DNA of 13,670 bases, taken from Prevotellaceae bacterium. Lineage in GTDB: Bacteria > Bacteroidota > Bacteroidia > Bacteroidales > UBA932. The DNA lies in assembly GCA_031258755.1 (NCBI GenBank), contig JAIRMK010000093.1, forward strand, positions 1 through 13,670, written 5' to 3'. This document shows, piece by piece, positions 1 to 8,310 of the stretch. The notes beneath the pieces are model-generated. The model was not told the DNA's origin and ran no database searches. It worked only from the letters and a program-made list of their open reading frames with translations. The translations under genes and the position numbers were made by a program. Positions within the stretch are counted from its first letter, which is position 1. Each line of letters opens with the position of its first letter.

Positions 1-111
1 CGTTGGGTATCCATTAATTCCAATTTCTTTATCTTTCCCATTACTATTTGTGTCTATTATAATAGAATGGAAAGATAGTCGAAATATTTTATATAAACTA
101 ATTATGAGCAT
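1..111. other. Window-edge segment after the BACON gene stop
   Basis: This segment lies directly downstream of the BACON gene on the minus strand. The BACON reading frame carries no further stop from its TAA to the window edge. Beyond the stop it reads an AT-rich stretch (MLIISLYKIF...) and then a more protein-like segment that includes IDTNSNGKDKEIGINGYPT. In another minus-strand frame an ATG at position 41 opens MGKIKKLELMDTQ, which also runs off the edge. Neither reading can be confirmed. It could be the rest of a broken beta-helix gene or the start of a new gene. I see no terminator hairpin here. Confidence 0.3.
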
Positions 112-633
112 TTACTTACCTGCTGCGATATGGATATGATCGCCCGGAGCCATAATATTGAGCGCATTTGACAATGTGGTCGGCTCAGCCCACGACAGCC
201 CGTCATTAGCATCAGTACCTGTGGTCTTCACATAATAATGATTTACCAGGTCACTGGCTTCGCTGGGGGCCTGAATTATTTTTATCGTTTTTTGGTCGTC
301 ATTAGTCACCCAAACACTAATTTCACCTATACGTTCATCTATAGTGCGGTTACGGCTTGCAGTGAATGTAAATGTACCGTCACCCAATCCGCTTTCGTTT
401 TTTAAAATTATCCAGTCCGTAACGGTTTTGGCACGCCATGGCAAGTTCGATGTTATATTCACCATATAATCCCCACCTTCCTTCGGTACGGGAATTTCTT
501 CTCTATCAAAAGAATATTCCGGCGTTTCAGGATCGAAGCCTGTAAGATCCAAACCTTCTGCACAGGAGTTCATAAAAGCTAAGAATGTGCTGAAAAACAG
601 TAAGAGTCCTGTATGTTTTATTATTTTGTTCAT
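112..633 (-). CDS. BACON-domain lipoprotein, probably truncated before its beta-helix domain
   Basis: Predicted surface or periplasmic lipoprotein of 173 residues. A signal peptide with a hydrophobic core ends in FMNSC, giving lipidated Cys24. Residues about 40-122 form a BACON domain (Bacteroidetes-associated carbohydrate-binding often N-terminal), recognisable by PVPKEGG, the two Trp positions (LPWRAK, DWIIL) and the closing IKIIQAP. BACON domains usually sit between the lipid anchor and a catalytic or binding domain. After it, HYYVKTTGTDANDGLSWAEP and DHIHIAAGK match the usual opening of a right-handed beta-helix (pectin-lyase-like) domain, but a TAA follows at once. The family normally continues for hundreds of residues, so this looks like a premature stop or a truncation. 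It is the last gene of the susC operon, 24 bp after the NAGPA-family gene. The start is the only ATG with a complete signal peptide. A short functional form cannot be excluded. Confidence 0.72.
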   Translation of the reverse strand: MNKIIKHTGLLLFFSTFLAFMNSCAEGLDLTGFDPETPEYSFDREEIPVPKEGGDYMVNITSNLPWRAKTVTDWIILKNESGLGDGTFTFTASRNRTIDERIGEISVWVTNDDQKTIKIIQAPSEASDLVNHYYVKTTGTDANDGLSWAEPTTLSNALNIMAPGDHIHIAAGK

Positions 634-657
634 AAGATTTCAATTTGAAAATTAGTA

Positions 658-1590
658 CTATTTCGAGATAATCAGCAAGCCATTAGCGACAGCACGTTCT
701 TTTCCTCCGTCGTCGGAAGGCCAGTTGCGTATCTCAAACCTGGTAGCAGTAAAATCCGGTGTGTTCCGGATGAAAAATGTTGTGGATCCTCCCCCATCCA
801 GGTTGATTCCGTTTTCTGCACCCAGAGCTTTGAGGCACTGCCCCATTTCTCCATAAGCCATGCCGTTCGAATACCAGAAATTGCGTCCGTCGATAGCCAT
901 GATATATACTCTGGTTCCATCTTCTGATACGCCTATGCATGTGCGCGGTTCTACAACAACATCGGATGTTTGTTTTACAATTGCTCCGTCTTGTACGAGC
1001 CACACGCGTCCGCCCACGGCTTCCTGTATATTGTTTTTAATATTGTCATAAACATCCTGTCCGGCCACTATGGCTTTCCCCTCCTTTGTAATAGCGAAAT
1101 AAGTACATACGGCATCCTGAAAAGTAGTTTTCACAGCGGTTCCGTTTCTGTAAACTATTCCCTGAGGTACGCCTGTGGTCATATTGTAAAAGTCGGCATT
1201 CACACCAGCCCACACCTTATGACCGTCTCTGTCGGCATAGATTGCTTGCTCGGTCATACGCTGCATTCCGAATTTTATATCACCGTCTGGCATAGAAGCC
1301 TCTATGAAAATATTTGGATTAGTAAGGTCTATCTCAAATATAAAAATCTTCATCGCAAGTCCTGTTTGCGATAAGTATTTTATTTCGGTGGCAACCACAC
1401 CGCTTACTACTGTGTATGAAGAATCGCTGAATATCTGACCAAAAAGGTCGGTTCCGCGCACAAGCTTGAAGCCAATCTCTGTTCTCGGTTCGGCCTTATA
1501 TTCAAAACTATATTCATCGTTGCTACAGCTATAGTTAGCAAAAAAACAGGAGAATATGAATAGCAGAAGTAATGTTTTAAATTTTTTCAT
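658..1590 (-). CDS. Phosphodiester glycosidase (NAGPA) family lipoprotein
   Basis: Lipoprotein of 310 residues with a signal peptide ending ANYSC (lipidated Cys22). From about residue 75 to the end it is a NAGPA/DUF2233-type domain. Family hallmarks in order are VNADFYN (130-136) with the following GVPQG, EPRTCIG (214-220), NLDGGGST (263-270) and ERAVANGL (298-305). The name comes from the human uncovering enzyme, N-acetylglucosamine-1-phosphodiester alpha-N-acetylglucosaminidase, which removes GlcNAc from a sugar phosphodiester; bacterial members are mostly uncharacterised. It lies 18 bp after susD and 24 bp before the BACON gene. It is the only recognisable enzyme in the operon, so it probably acts at the cell surface or in the periplasm on the glycan handled by SusC/SusD. 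That substrate is inference. The start has the standard lysine-rich n-region, and no motif is missing. Confidence 0.88.
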   Translation of the reverse strand: MKKFKTLLLLFIFSCFFANYSCSNDEYSFEYKAEPRTEIGFKLVRGTDLFGQIFSDSSYTVVSGVVATEIKYLSQTGLAMKIFIFEIDLTNPNIFIEASMPDGDIKFGMQRMTEQAIYADRDGHKVWAGVNADFYNMTTGVPQGIVYRNGTAVKTTFQDAVCTYFAITKEGKAIVAGQDVYDNIKNNIQEAVGGRVWLVQDGAIVKQTSDVVVEPRTCIGVSEDGTRVYIMAIDGRNFWYSNGMAYGEMGQCLKALGAENGINLDGGGSTTFFIRNTPDFTATRFEIRNWPSDDGGKERAVANGLLIISK

Positions 1591-1608
1591 TGTTTTTCTA
1601 TTTTAGAG

Positions 1609-2874
1609 TTAATATCCAGGATTCGGTTCTAAATTAGGATTCAACTGTAATTCCTTGCCTGGTATAGGCAAAACCATCTGATAATCAAGCAGTCCCAATT
1701 CTACTTTAGCACGCCCTGTACGCACCAGATCATAGTACATAAAGTTTTCTCCCATAAGTTCTCTCTTCCTTTCTTCAAGTATAGCGGTCAGATAAGCATC
1801 GTCGGTAGATGGATAAATTTCACCCAATCCGCGGAATTTGCGCAGATCGTTGAGGCGGCTGACCCCTGCCGTGCGCCCTTTGGCTTCGGCACTGATGAGA
1901 TACATTTCGGCAATGCGGGAAATAATCAGCGGATCGGTTCCTGTCTGCCCGCTCGGATATTTATTTATACATTCAGTACCGGCCACATTGACAAGGGATA
2001 TACTCTTCCTGTTGTCCTGATCAACAAACAAGGCGATCACTTCTGGCGTCGGTTTATATGTCCCTTGCCCTTTATTCGGGTGCCCATAGGTATAAAACAG
2101 GTCGCTGATATTTATTGATGATTCTTCCGTCAGGTTTTCAAATGCAAAAATGATCTCACTGTTCATTGTTTTCCTGAAAATTTTCTCGAAGTTATCCAGT
2201 TTGTATCCGCCCGAAGTGATAAGTCCTTCGGCAATATCAGCGGCTTCCTGCATTTTGCCCTGGCTAAGCTTAACGCGGGCTTTCAGCGCAAGTGCAGCAT
2301 CCGCTGATACAAGGTAGAATGTAGATGTACTGCCGAGTATCGACAAAGCGTTTTCAATATCTTCTTCAATAAATGCCCATACCTCATTTTCTGAATTACG
2401 GGAAACTTTTTCCAATGTATTCTGCCTGAGGATAGGAACACCGCCCCAACGAGTGACAAGGCAATAGTAAATATACGCCCGGAAATAATACGCTTCGCCA
2501 CGAGCAAGCTGCCCCGTTTCGGAATAAGGGAAGCGGTCGGATATCGTCAGCATATTGTTTACCTGGTAAAGGGCGTTGAAATATCCGTTCCAGCTGGATA
2601 CAATATAAGAATTCAACGGGCTTAAAGTAGAATTAATCAGGTCTTTTGCGTTTCCTGTCCCAGTGGTAAGAACGCCGCCCAGCATATCGAACATAATATA
2701 TGAAGGTTCGCTCGGAGCGTTTTGTACACAACTGTACATTCCGTTACGAACAGCAGGAATATCTTTTTCGGTAACGGCTTCAGGTGATATTGCCCCATGT
2801 GAGTATTGGTCTAATTCACCTGAACACGAGTAACAACATATTAAACAGATTATTGGTAATGTGTATTTTTTCAT
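1609..2874 (-). CDS. susD: SusD/RagB family nutrient-binding outer-membrane lipoprotein
   Basis: SusD-type lipoprotein of 421 residues that would cap the SusC barrel on the outer surface and bind its ligand. The signal peptide ends CCYSC (lipidated Cys17). The N-terminal SusD-like helical (TPR) region shows WNGYFNALYQVNNML and GEAYYFRAYIYYCLVTRWGGVPIL (about 95-150). The C-terminal RagB/SusD part shows ISRIAEMYLISAEAKGR, LNDLRKFRG, and ILEERKRELMGENFMYYDLVRTGRA (about 365-390). At 421 residues it is clearly shorter than the usual 500-600, yet both ends are intact, so this is a compact member rather than a fragment. It starts 11 bp after the susC stop and ends 18 bp before the NAGPA-family gene, the standard coupled arrangement. 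The symbol denotes family membership, not starch specificity. Confidence 0.95.
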   Translation of the reverse strand: MKKYTLPIICLICCYSCSGELDQYSHGAISPEAVTEKDIPAVRNGMYSCVQNAPSEPSYIMFDMLGGVLTTGTGNAKDLINSTLSPLNSYIVSSWNGYFNALYQVNNMLTISDRFPYSETGQLARGEAYYFRAYIYYCLVTRWGGVPILRQNTLEKVSRNSENEVWAFIEEDIENALSILGSTSTFYLVSADAALALKARVKLSQGKMQEAADIAEGLITSGGYKLDNFEKIFRKTMNSEIIFAFENLTEESSINISDLFYTYGHPNKGQGTYKPTPEVIALFVDQDNRKSISLVNVAGTECINKYPSGQTGTDPLIISRIAEMYLISAEAKGRTAGVSRLNDLRKFRGLGEIYPSTDDAYLTAILEERKRELMGENFMYYDLVRTGRAKVELGLLDYQMVLPIPGKELQLNPNLEPNPGY

Positions 2875-2885
2875 ATTCGTTACTT

Positions 2886-5800
2886 TTAAAAATTGATATT
2901 AGCGCCTATCATAAATGTCCGTGGCTGAGGCACAGTCCACTTATCAACCCCTATGAAGCGTGGATCGAGGCTGTTGCTTATCTCAGGATCCCATCCCGGA
3001 TATTTGGTTAGCAAGAATAAGTTGTCCACCTGGCAATATACCCGCAGGCCTTTCAAACCGATCGGTTCGATAATTTTGTTAGGGAAATTGTATCCCAGCG
3101 TGAGTGTGCGCAGACGGATAAAAGAACCATCTTTGAGCCAGCAGTCAGAGTTACGAATGTTGTTTACATCGCCTGCCATCGAGCGTGGATATGTGTTTGT
3201 GCTTCCCGGGCCTGTCCATGCGTTTTCGGCATATTCTTTCAGTTTGGCCATATGGTATCCGGCGTGGGTTACCACGGACATCCATGGGGCATATATATCA
3301 TTGCCACATATATAGGTAAGGAAGACATCGAACTGCAGGTTCTTGTAACGGAACGTATTGTTCCAGCCACCGAAGAAATCAGGATTGGCCGAGCCTTTCA
3401 TTACCCTGTCGTTGTCATTGATAATGCCGTTTTCATCCACGTCTTTCCATTTCACGTCCCCGGCACGAATGCCTATGTCATATTGTTCTTTAGGAACTTC
3501 CCCATCGTACTGATAGATACCTTCCATTTCGAAAATATAATAAGCCCCCATTTCTTCGCCTACTTTCAGCGCTCTGTTGGAGCCGATGCTGATAGGAGCG
3601 GTTTCATCTATAAGAGAAGTAATCTTATTCTTATTCGTTGCAATATTGAACTGTGACAGCCATTCAAATTTACCGAATGTAAAATGGGTGTTTATGGTAA
3701 ATTCTAAACCACGGTTGCGCATTGTTCCTATATTCGACATGATCGAGGTAACTCCCGATGTGGCCTGTATAGGCATACTGTATAGCAAATCTTTTGTATT
3801 CTTCTGATAAACATCGATCATCATGTTTACCTTTCCTTTGAAAAGTGTGATGTCGAAACCGAGGTCATATTGGTCAGCGGTTTCCCATGTAAGTTCTTTA
3901 TTGCCGAACGATGATACGGCAATACCGCTGTTTCCCATGTAGTTGTATCCTCCCGCCATCAACGCCTGGTAGTCGTAGCGGCCGATTCCTCCCTGGTTAC
4001 CGGTTTTACCGTAACTGGCACGGAATTTTATCTCGGTGTCGCGCCCTTCCATGAATTTTTCATTAGAGATATTCCAACCCAGTGAAAGCGAAGGAAACCA
4101 GCCCCAACGTTTATCTTTAGCGAATTTGGACGATCCATCGCCACGAAAAGTTCCTGTCAGAATGTAGCGGTCGAGATAGGATAAGGTAGCACGCCCGAAA
4201 TACGATTCCATGGCATAAACACCCATACTTGTCGATCCCAGAATTTCACTGGCAACACTGTTTACATCAAAGGATGAGGAAGGGAATCCACGTCCGTCCA
4301 CTTGTGCATTCCTGTTGGTTACTTTCTGGAACGAGTGCCCTAAAGTAGCGCTTAATGAGAAGTCTTTGAACTTATCATTATAATTGATCACATTTTCAGA
4401 AATGAAGTTCTTTATAAGGCGGCTCTGGTCGATGAGGCGTCCGTTACCCATTCCGTAAGGATGGTTCTCGTTGTAATATGTGTAGTCATATGTATAATTC
4501 ACATCGGCGCTGAAAGAGTATTTCCACGACAATTTATCCTTATACTTGAGCATGGCATAGTAGCTGCCCAGAAAGCGGAAGTTTTCGAGGTAAGCATCCT
4601 GCTCGTTCAGTATCTGTACAATGTTGTGGCGTGTGAGTTCGTCCGTACCACCGATATAATACTCTCCGTTAGGCTTATAGGGCCGGTCGAAAGGACGTTG
4701 CTCGATGGCACGGCCTATTACGGTAGAACCGAGGTCAGCGCCCGGAACCTGAAAATTCTTTGTATAGTTACCCGAATTGTTCGTCCCTACTTCGAGCCAG
4801 GGAGTAAGCTCGTGACTGACCTTTGCTTTCAGGTTTACCTTATCCATCTTGTTGTTAACAATAATACCTTCTGTGGTACTATAATTAGTCCCGATATAAT
4901 ATTTGGTCTTTTTTGTACCCCCGGAAAAGGAGGCGTCTATATTGAACATTGTTCCGGTCTGTGTAATTAGGTCCATCCAGTCTGTATCGGGCAGATTACC
5001 GAAAGGGTTCGATATATGTATTTTATAGCCCGAATCACCTATCGAAAGGCCATATTGCTTGTTGTAATTGTCTATGCCTGCATTGTAATCTTTTATATAC
5101 AATTCAGAATCGGCAAGTTTGATTTTTCCTATGTCCGGAAATTTGGAAAACCCTGTGCTGACATTTATCTGTATATCCGAACGTCCTTCTTTACCCGATT
5201 TGGTGGTGATGACGATAACTCCATTCGTCGCCCGTGAACCGTATATGGCAGCCGATGCCGCGTCTTTCAGTATCTCAATAGATTCTATATCGGAAGTGTT
5301 CAGCGTGGCCAGGGAACTCATCGTTTCCCCGAAGTTGAACAGGTTCCCGGAATCATTGGTGATAGGCACACCGTCTATCACATACAGCGGCTCGTTTCCC
5401 GCACTGATAGATGCCATACCCCGCACGCTCATACGTTCGCCGCTACCGAGGTTACCTGATCCGGTGAAGGTGGTGACACCTGCGATACGTCCGTTTAGCA
5501 ACTGGCTCGGATTGGCCACCTGCCTTGAGGTGGACTCATCTATCGTCAGTTTACTAATAGCACTTGTTACCAGCGAGCGACGTTGTGTGCCGTAGCCAAT
5601 TATGACAATTTCGTCCATTGTTTTAGATTCTTCTTCCAAACGAATATGATACTCTTCGTTTTCTCTGGCAACAATAGCTTGACCGGAAAATCCTATATAG
5701 GAGATAGTTATAATTGCGCCCGGTGTTACATTGTTCAGTGTAAAATGCCCGTCAACATTAGTAGTCGTACTGTTTGTCGTCTCCTTTTCGACAATGTTTG

Positions 5801-6212
5801 CCCCGACAACAGAAAGGTTGTTCTCATCAACAACTGTTCCTTTTATTGTTATCTTCCGTATTTGTTGTTGAGGCATCGCGTTGCTTTTCTCATCGTTTCT
5901 CCTGAAAATGAAAATCTGTTGCCCTTCGAGACGGTATCCATTATTGGTACTTGCAAACAAACGGTCAAGTGTCTGCGATAATGTGAGGTTCTTCGTTTTC
6001 AGGGTTACTTTCAAGTTAGGATCAATAATACCATCATAATAGAAAAATATATGCCCTGTTTCATTTTGGATTTTTTCTATCGCTTTTTCCAAACTTTCAT
6101 TCTCAATATCAAAAGAATAAGGCGGATTAGCGCGGGCATGAATGGCAGTGGTATAAAGCAGAAAAGCGAAAAAAAAGGTAAATATTTGGTTGTAATACTT
6201 AAAACTTTTCAT
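2886..6212 (-). CDS. susC: SusC/RagA TonB-linked outer-membrane transporter with STN signalling domain
   Basis: Full-length 1108-residue outer-membrane transporter. After a signal peptide (about 1-27) comes an STN (secretin and TonB N-terminus) domain at about 31-104. Next is a carboxypeptidase-D regulatory-like beta-sandwich (ITIKGTVVDENNLSVVGANI to HIRLEEE, about 121-194). A TonB-box-like segment (MDEIVIIGYGTQRR, about 199-212) leads into the plug (NPSQLLNGRIAGV, MSVRGM, PLYVIDGVPI, ILKDAASAAIYGSRATNGVIVITTK). The remaining roughly 770 residues form the beta-barrel, ending in ...FMIGANINF with the terminal aromatic residue typical of outer-membrane barrels. The STN domain marks transducing transporters that contact a FecR-like anti-sigma factor, and such a gene lies just upstream. 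The transporter would carry an unknown ligand, probably a glycan, across the outer membrane using TonB-ExbBD energy. No frame disruption is seen. Confidence 0.96.
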   Translation of the reverse strand: MKSFKYYNQIFTFFFAFLLYTTAIHARANPPYSFDIENESLEKAIEKIQNETGHIFFYYDGIIDPNLKVTLKTKNLTLSQTLDRLFASTNNGYRLEGQQIFIFRRNDEKSNAMPQQQIRKITIKGTVVDENNLSVVGANIVEKETTNSTTTNVDGHFTLNNVTPGAIITISYIGFSGQAIVARENEEYHIRLEEESKTMDEIVIIGYGTQRRSLVTSAISKLTIDESTSRQVANPSQLLNGRIAGVTTFTGSGNLGSGERMSVRGMASISAGNEPLYVIDGVPITNDSGNLFNFGETMSSLATLNTSDIESIEILKDAASAAIYGSRATNGVIVITTKSGKEGRSDIQINVSTGFSKFPDIGKIKLADSELYIKDYNAGIDNYNKQYGLSIGDSGYKIHISNPFGNLPDTDWMDLITQTGTMFNIDASFSGGTKKTKYYIGTNYSTTEGIIVNNKMDKVNLKAKVSHELTPWLEVGTNNSGNYTKNFQVPGADLGSTVIGRAIEQRPFDRPYKPNGEYYIGGTDELTRHNIVQILNEQDAYLENFRFLGSYYAMLKYKDKLSWKYSFSADVNYTYDYTYYNENHPYGMGNGRLIDQSRLIKNFISENVINYNDKFKDFSLSATLGHSFQKVTNRNAQVDGRGFPSSSFDVNSVASEILGSTSMGVYAMESYFGRATLSYLDRYILTGTFRGDGSSKFAKDKRWGWFPSLSLGWNISNEKFMEGRDTEIKFRASYGKTGNQGGIGRYDYQALMAGGYNYMGNSGIAVSSFGNKELTWETADQYDLGFDITLFKGKVNMMIDVYQKNTKDLLYSMPIQATSGVTSIMSNIGTMRNRGLEFTINTHFTFGKFEWLSQFNIATNKNKITSLIDETAPISIGSNRALKVGEEMGAYYIFEMEGIYQYDGEVPKEQYDIGIRAGDVKWKDVDENGIINDNDRVMKGSANPDFFGGWNNTFRYKNLQFDVFLTYICGNDIYAPWMSVVTHAGYHMAKLKEYAENAWTGPGSTNTYPRSMAGDVNNIRNSDCWLKDGSFIRLRTLTLGYNFPNKIIEPIGLKGLRVYCQVDNLFLLTKYPGWDPEISNSLDPRFIGVDKWTVPQPRTFMIGANINF

Positions 6213-6337
6213 ATTTTTGCAAATTGTTAGATGTTTATACAGAAATGTGTATTCATTGCTTGAAAGGCGAATAATATTGCCGTATTGTTCGTCTTTTTTG
6301 TTGTTAGATTATTTCTTTTTCATAAATAGTTTTGTTT
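6213..6337 (-). promoter_or_regulatory. Leader region of the susC operon, probable sigma target
   Basis: This 125-bp AT-rich gap separates the anti-sigma gene from susC. If the locus works like known STN/FecR systems, the ECF-dependent promoter should be here. I see no TAnnTTTG housekeeping box. An imperfect inverted repeat with 10-nt arms (8 of 10 pairing, 4-nt spacer) lies at 6268-6291, and the 9-mer TTGTTAGAT occurs twice in direct orientation (6224-6232 and 6301-6309). Either could be regulatory, but nothing proves it. Confidence 0.35.
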
Positions 6338-7507
6338 TTAAGGGTTAGTACTAAAAATATATTTGTCGCCTTTCATTTCATATTTTACAGGAGCCGACAA
6401 GCAGACACCGTCTAAGATTTGATGTATGCTGTTCTGATAGAAAAGCCCACCCGAGCATTGAAGATTTGCTGCTTTTGGATCGCATTCTATCTTTACTCCA
6501 TAATATTTTGACAGGCGACTCAGTACCGTTTCCAGCTTTTCATTTCTAAATTGATAACAGCCGTCTTTCCATGAGGTATAGTTAAGAACATTTACAGTAC
6601 GCACATTGATATCATCCTTCGTAATGGTTATCATTTGATTTGGCATTAACCGTTGCGCTTTACTACCTTTTTTCTTTACGTTCACGGCACCTGTCACTAA
6701 AACAACTGTTTGGAAGCTATCGTCCCAATAGGTTTGAATATTTAGCTGCGTACCTAATATTTGTACTTCCATGTCTCTTGCCTTGATAGTAAAAGGGCGG
6801 CTTGTATCACGGACAAAGTCTCCGTATATCTCGCCATCTATAGAAATTTCTCTTTTGTTTTTACTAAATTCCACAGGATAGATCACACGCGTGCCTGCAT
6901 TTACCCAAATTTTACTACCGTCGCTTAGTATGAGTAATGAGCGTTTTCCGTAAGGAACAATCAATTGATCGTATTTTAATTTACCTTTTTCTCCTGCTTT
7001 TTTACCAATGACTTCATTATTTACAATAATCTCTTCCTGACTATAATTGATTTCGGCAACATCACCCGATATGGTCATTTTTTCGTCGGCCGTAATAAGC
7101 TGTATTTTGTTGGCTTTTATATCAGCATTTTGCATATTCTGTACAAGTAGAGGGGAAGTCTTAGAAAGGTCGTTATTTATAAAATAATTTATTCCCAATG
7201 TGGCAATAATAACTACTGCGGCAGCGATGGATACATATTTATAGAGTTTACGTCTATTTGATTGAATTGATTCTTCTATCCTGTCCCAAATGACAAGTAT
7301 TCGTGAATCAATCAGACTATCAGGAGGGTTATTTTTATTGATGAATAGGGCTACCTTTCGGGCTTCTTCTAAGGTTTCCTCATCCAATATCCCTTGTTTT
7401 ACAGCTTCCTGCCAATAGACAGAAGATGCTGTATCGGGATTGGTAATTGACTTTATAAAAGACTCATCCTTTAATAGCTCTTCGAGAGTGTACTTTCCGT
7501 TTTTCAT
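6338..7507 (-). CDS. FecR-family anti-sigma factor, inner-membrane
   Basis: Anti-sigma factor of 389 residues spanning the inner membrane once. The cytoplasmic N-terminus (1-90) would hold the ECF sigma factor. A hydrophobic segment at about 91-110 (YVSIAAAVVIIATLGINYFI) is the membrane anchor. The periplasmic part has a FecR domain at about 183-280, with VPYGKRSLLILSDGSKIWVNAGT, the YPVEF segment and MEVQILGTQLNI. A C-terminal domain of DUF4974 type follows at about 318-386 (YQFRNEKLETVLSRLSKYYGVKI). In related systems the periplasmic part receives the STN signal from the transporter, which leads to sigma release. It lies 120 bp after the sigma gene and 125 bp before susC. Length and domain order are typical of Bacteroidales members. 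Confidence 0.93.
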   Translation of the reverse strand: MKNGKYTLEELLKDESFIKSITNPDTASSVYWQEAVKQGILDEETLEEARKVALFINKNNPPDSLIDSRILVIWDRIEESIQSNRRKLYKYVSIAAAVVIIATLGINYFINNDLSKTSPLLVQNMQNADIKANKIQLITADEKMTISGDVAEINYSQEEIIVNNEVIGKKAGEKGKLKYDQLIVPYGKRSLLILSDGSKIWVNAGTRVIYPVEFSKNKREISIDGEIYGDFVRDTSRPFTIKARDMEVQILGTQLNIQTYWDDSFQTVVLVTGAVNVKKKGSKAQRLMPNQMITITKDDINVRTVNVLNYTSWKDGCYQFRNEKLETVLSRLSKYYGVKIECDPKAANLQCSGGLFYQNSIHQILDGVCLSAPVKYEMKGDKYIFSTNP

Positions 7508-7627
7508 TAATTATTTTTCTCTCTTATTTAAGACCGTTTTATATAAGACAATAATGAATGAAAAAAGTACTCTATATTTTTTACTTATTTGGTGGTTACT
7601 TTAATTGACGTAAACAATATAAATCTT
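7508..7627 (-). other. Gap between sigma and anti-sigma genes, with an 11-bp direct repeat
   Basis: AT-rich gap without a gene. Two near-identical 11-mers, TTATTTAAGAC (7524-7534) and TTATATAAGAC (7539-7549), lie in direct orientation exactly 15 bp apart, just upstream of the anti-sigma start. A purine-rich GAGAG stretch nearer the ATG may serve as ribosome-binding site. The tandem 11-mers could be an operator or a chance feature of AT-rich DNA. No clear promoter box is visible, so the anti-sigma gene may depend on read-through from the sigma gene. Confidence 0.3.
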
Positions 7628-8209
7628 CTAATCTGAAAGTATAGCACGGAGTTTTGCAAGAGCATTATGCATCAGATTTTTTGCAGATTGCATATTTATA
7701 TTCATCAATACGGCTATTTCTTTGAATGATAACTGTTCTACAAAACGGAAATAAATGATTTGCTGTTGACGCGAAGAAAGTTTTGCGTTCAATAATTTTA
7801 CTAATTCTTCTTTTTGTCTATTCTGTTCGTTTTCTATCAGGTCTTCTTCTACACTGTTATGTGCTTGGGAAATAGTATCCTTATATGTATTCAGACTAAA
7901 CGTAACCTGGTTTTTATTAAGTTGGTTATACAACGTGTTTTTGAGTGATACGAAAAGGTAGAATTTAACATTATTCATTTCTTGAGGAAGTTTGTGCCTA
8001 TTGTGATATAATTTTACAAAAACATCGTGTATAGCATCCTCTATTAATTCCTTGTTTGTAGTTATGTATAAACCATATGTATACATAGGTTTTGCATACT
8101 TTTTATAAATATTCTCAAACGCTTCTTTTGAACCTTTTATAAAAGCAAGCCAATTTTCAGAAATTGTAAATTCTTCTTTATTTTGTATAATCTTCGCAAA
8201 TATACCCAT
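7628..8209 (-). CDS. RNA polymerase ECF-type sigma-70 factor
   Basis: Sigma factor of 193 residues, the normal length for this class. Region 2 covers about 25-95: AFENIYKKYAKPMYTYGLYIT, then IEDAIHDVFVKLY, the counterpart of the core-binding and -10-recognising helix. A variable Glu-rich linker follows. Region 4 is at about 135-187: LSSRQQQIIYFRFVEQLSFKEIAVLMNINMQSAKNLMHNALAKLR, with the helix-turn-helix at FKEIAVLMNINMQSAKNLM. It directs RNA polymerase to the promoters of its regulon, most likely the susC operon downstream. It lies immediately upstream of the FecR-like gene that should restrain it. The start is supported by a candidate promoter about 28 bp upstream, which leaves little room for an earlier start. 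Confidence 0.95.
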   Translation of the reverse strand: MGIFAKIIQNKEEFTISENWLAFIKGSKEAFENIYKKYAKPMYTYGLYITTNKELIEDAIHDVFVKLYHNRHKLPQEMNNVKFYLFVSLKNTLYNQLNKNQVTFSLNTYKDTISQAHNSVEEDLIENEQNRQKEELVKLLNAKLSSRQQQIIYFRFVEQLSFKEIAVLMNINMQSAKNLMHNALAKLRAILSD

Positions 8210-8237
8210 GTATAAGTAATGTTTGACACTTAAGCTA

Positions 8238-8266
8238 CAAATTTAATAAAAAAGGATGTAATCAAC
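8238..8266 (-). promoter_or_regulatory. Candidate housekeeping promoter of the ECF sigma gene
   Basis: On the minus strand TAAATTTG (8238-8245) matches the Bacteroidales -7 consensus TAnnTTTG exactly. A weak -33-like GTTG lies at 8263-8266, with a 17-bp spacer, slightly short of the usual 19-21. The box sits 28 bp upstream of the sigma ATG, giving a short leader. The segment also separates the sigma gene from the unrelated peptidase gene upstream. Confidence 0.5.
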
Positions 8267-8310
8267 AGTAACGTATATAAAATATTACATACGGATGAAC
8301 GAATATTTAC

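Noticed and set aside
6268..6300. Plus-strand terminator (inverted repeat followed by TCTTTTTTG)
   Set aside because: The stem is AT-rich with two mismatches, and no plus-strand gene exists nearby for it to terminate. It is kept only as a note in the leader region.
6309..6323. Four-codon leader peptide (MKKK) before susC
   Set aside because: Too short to distinguish from chance in A-rich DNA, with no attenuator-like structure clearly coupled to it.
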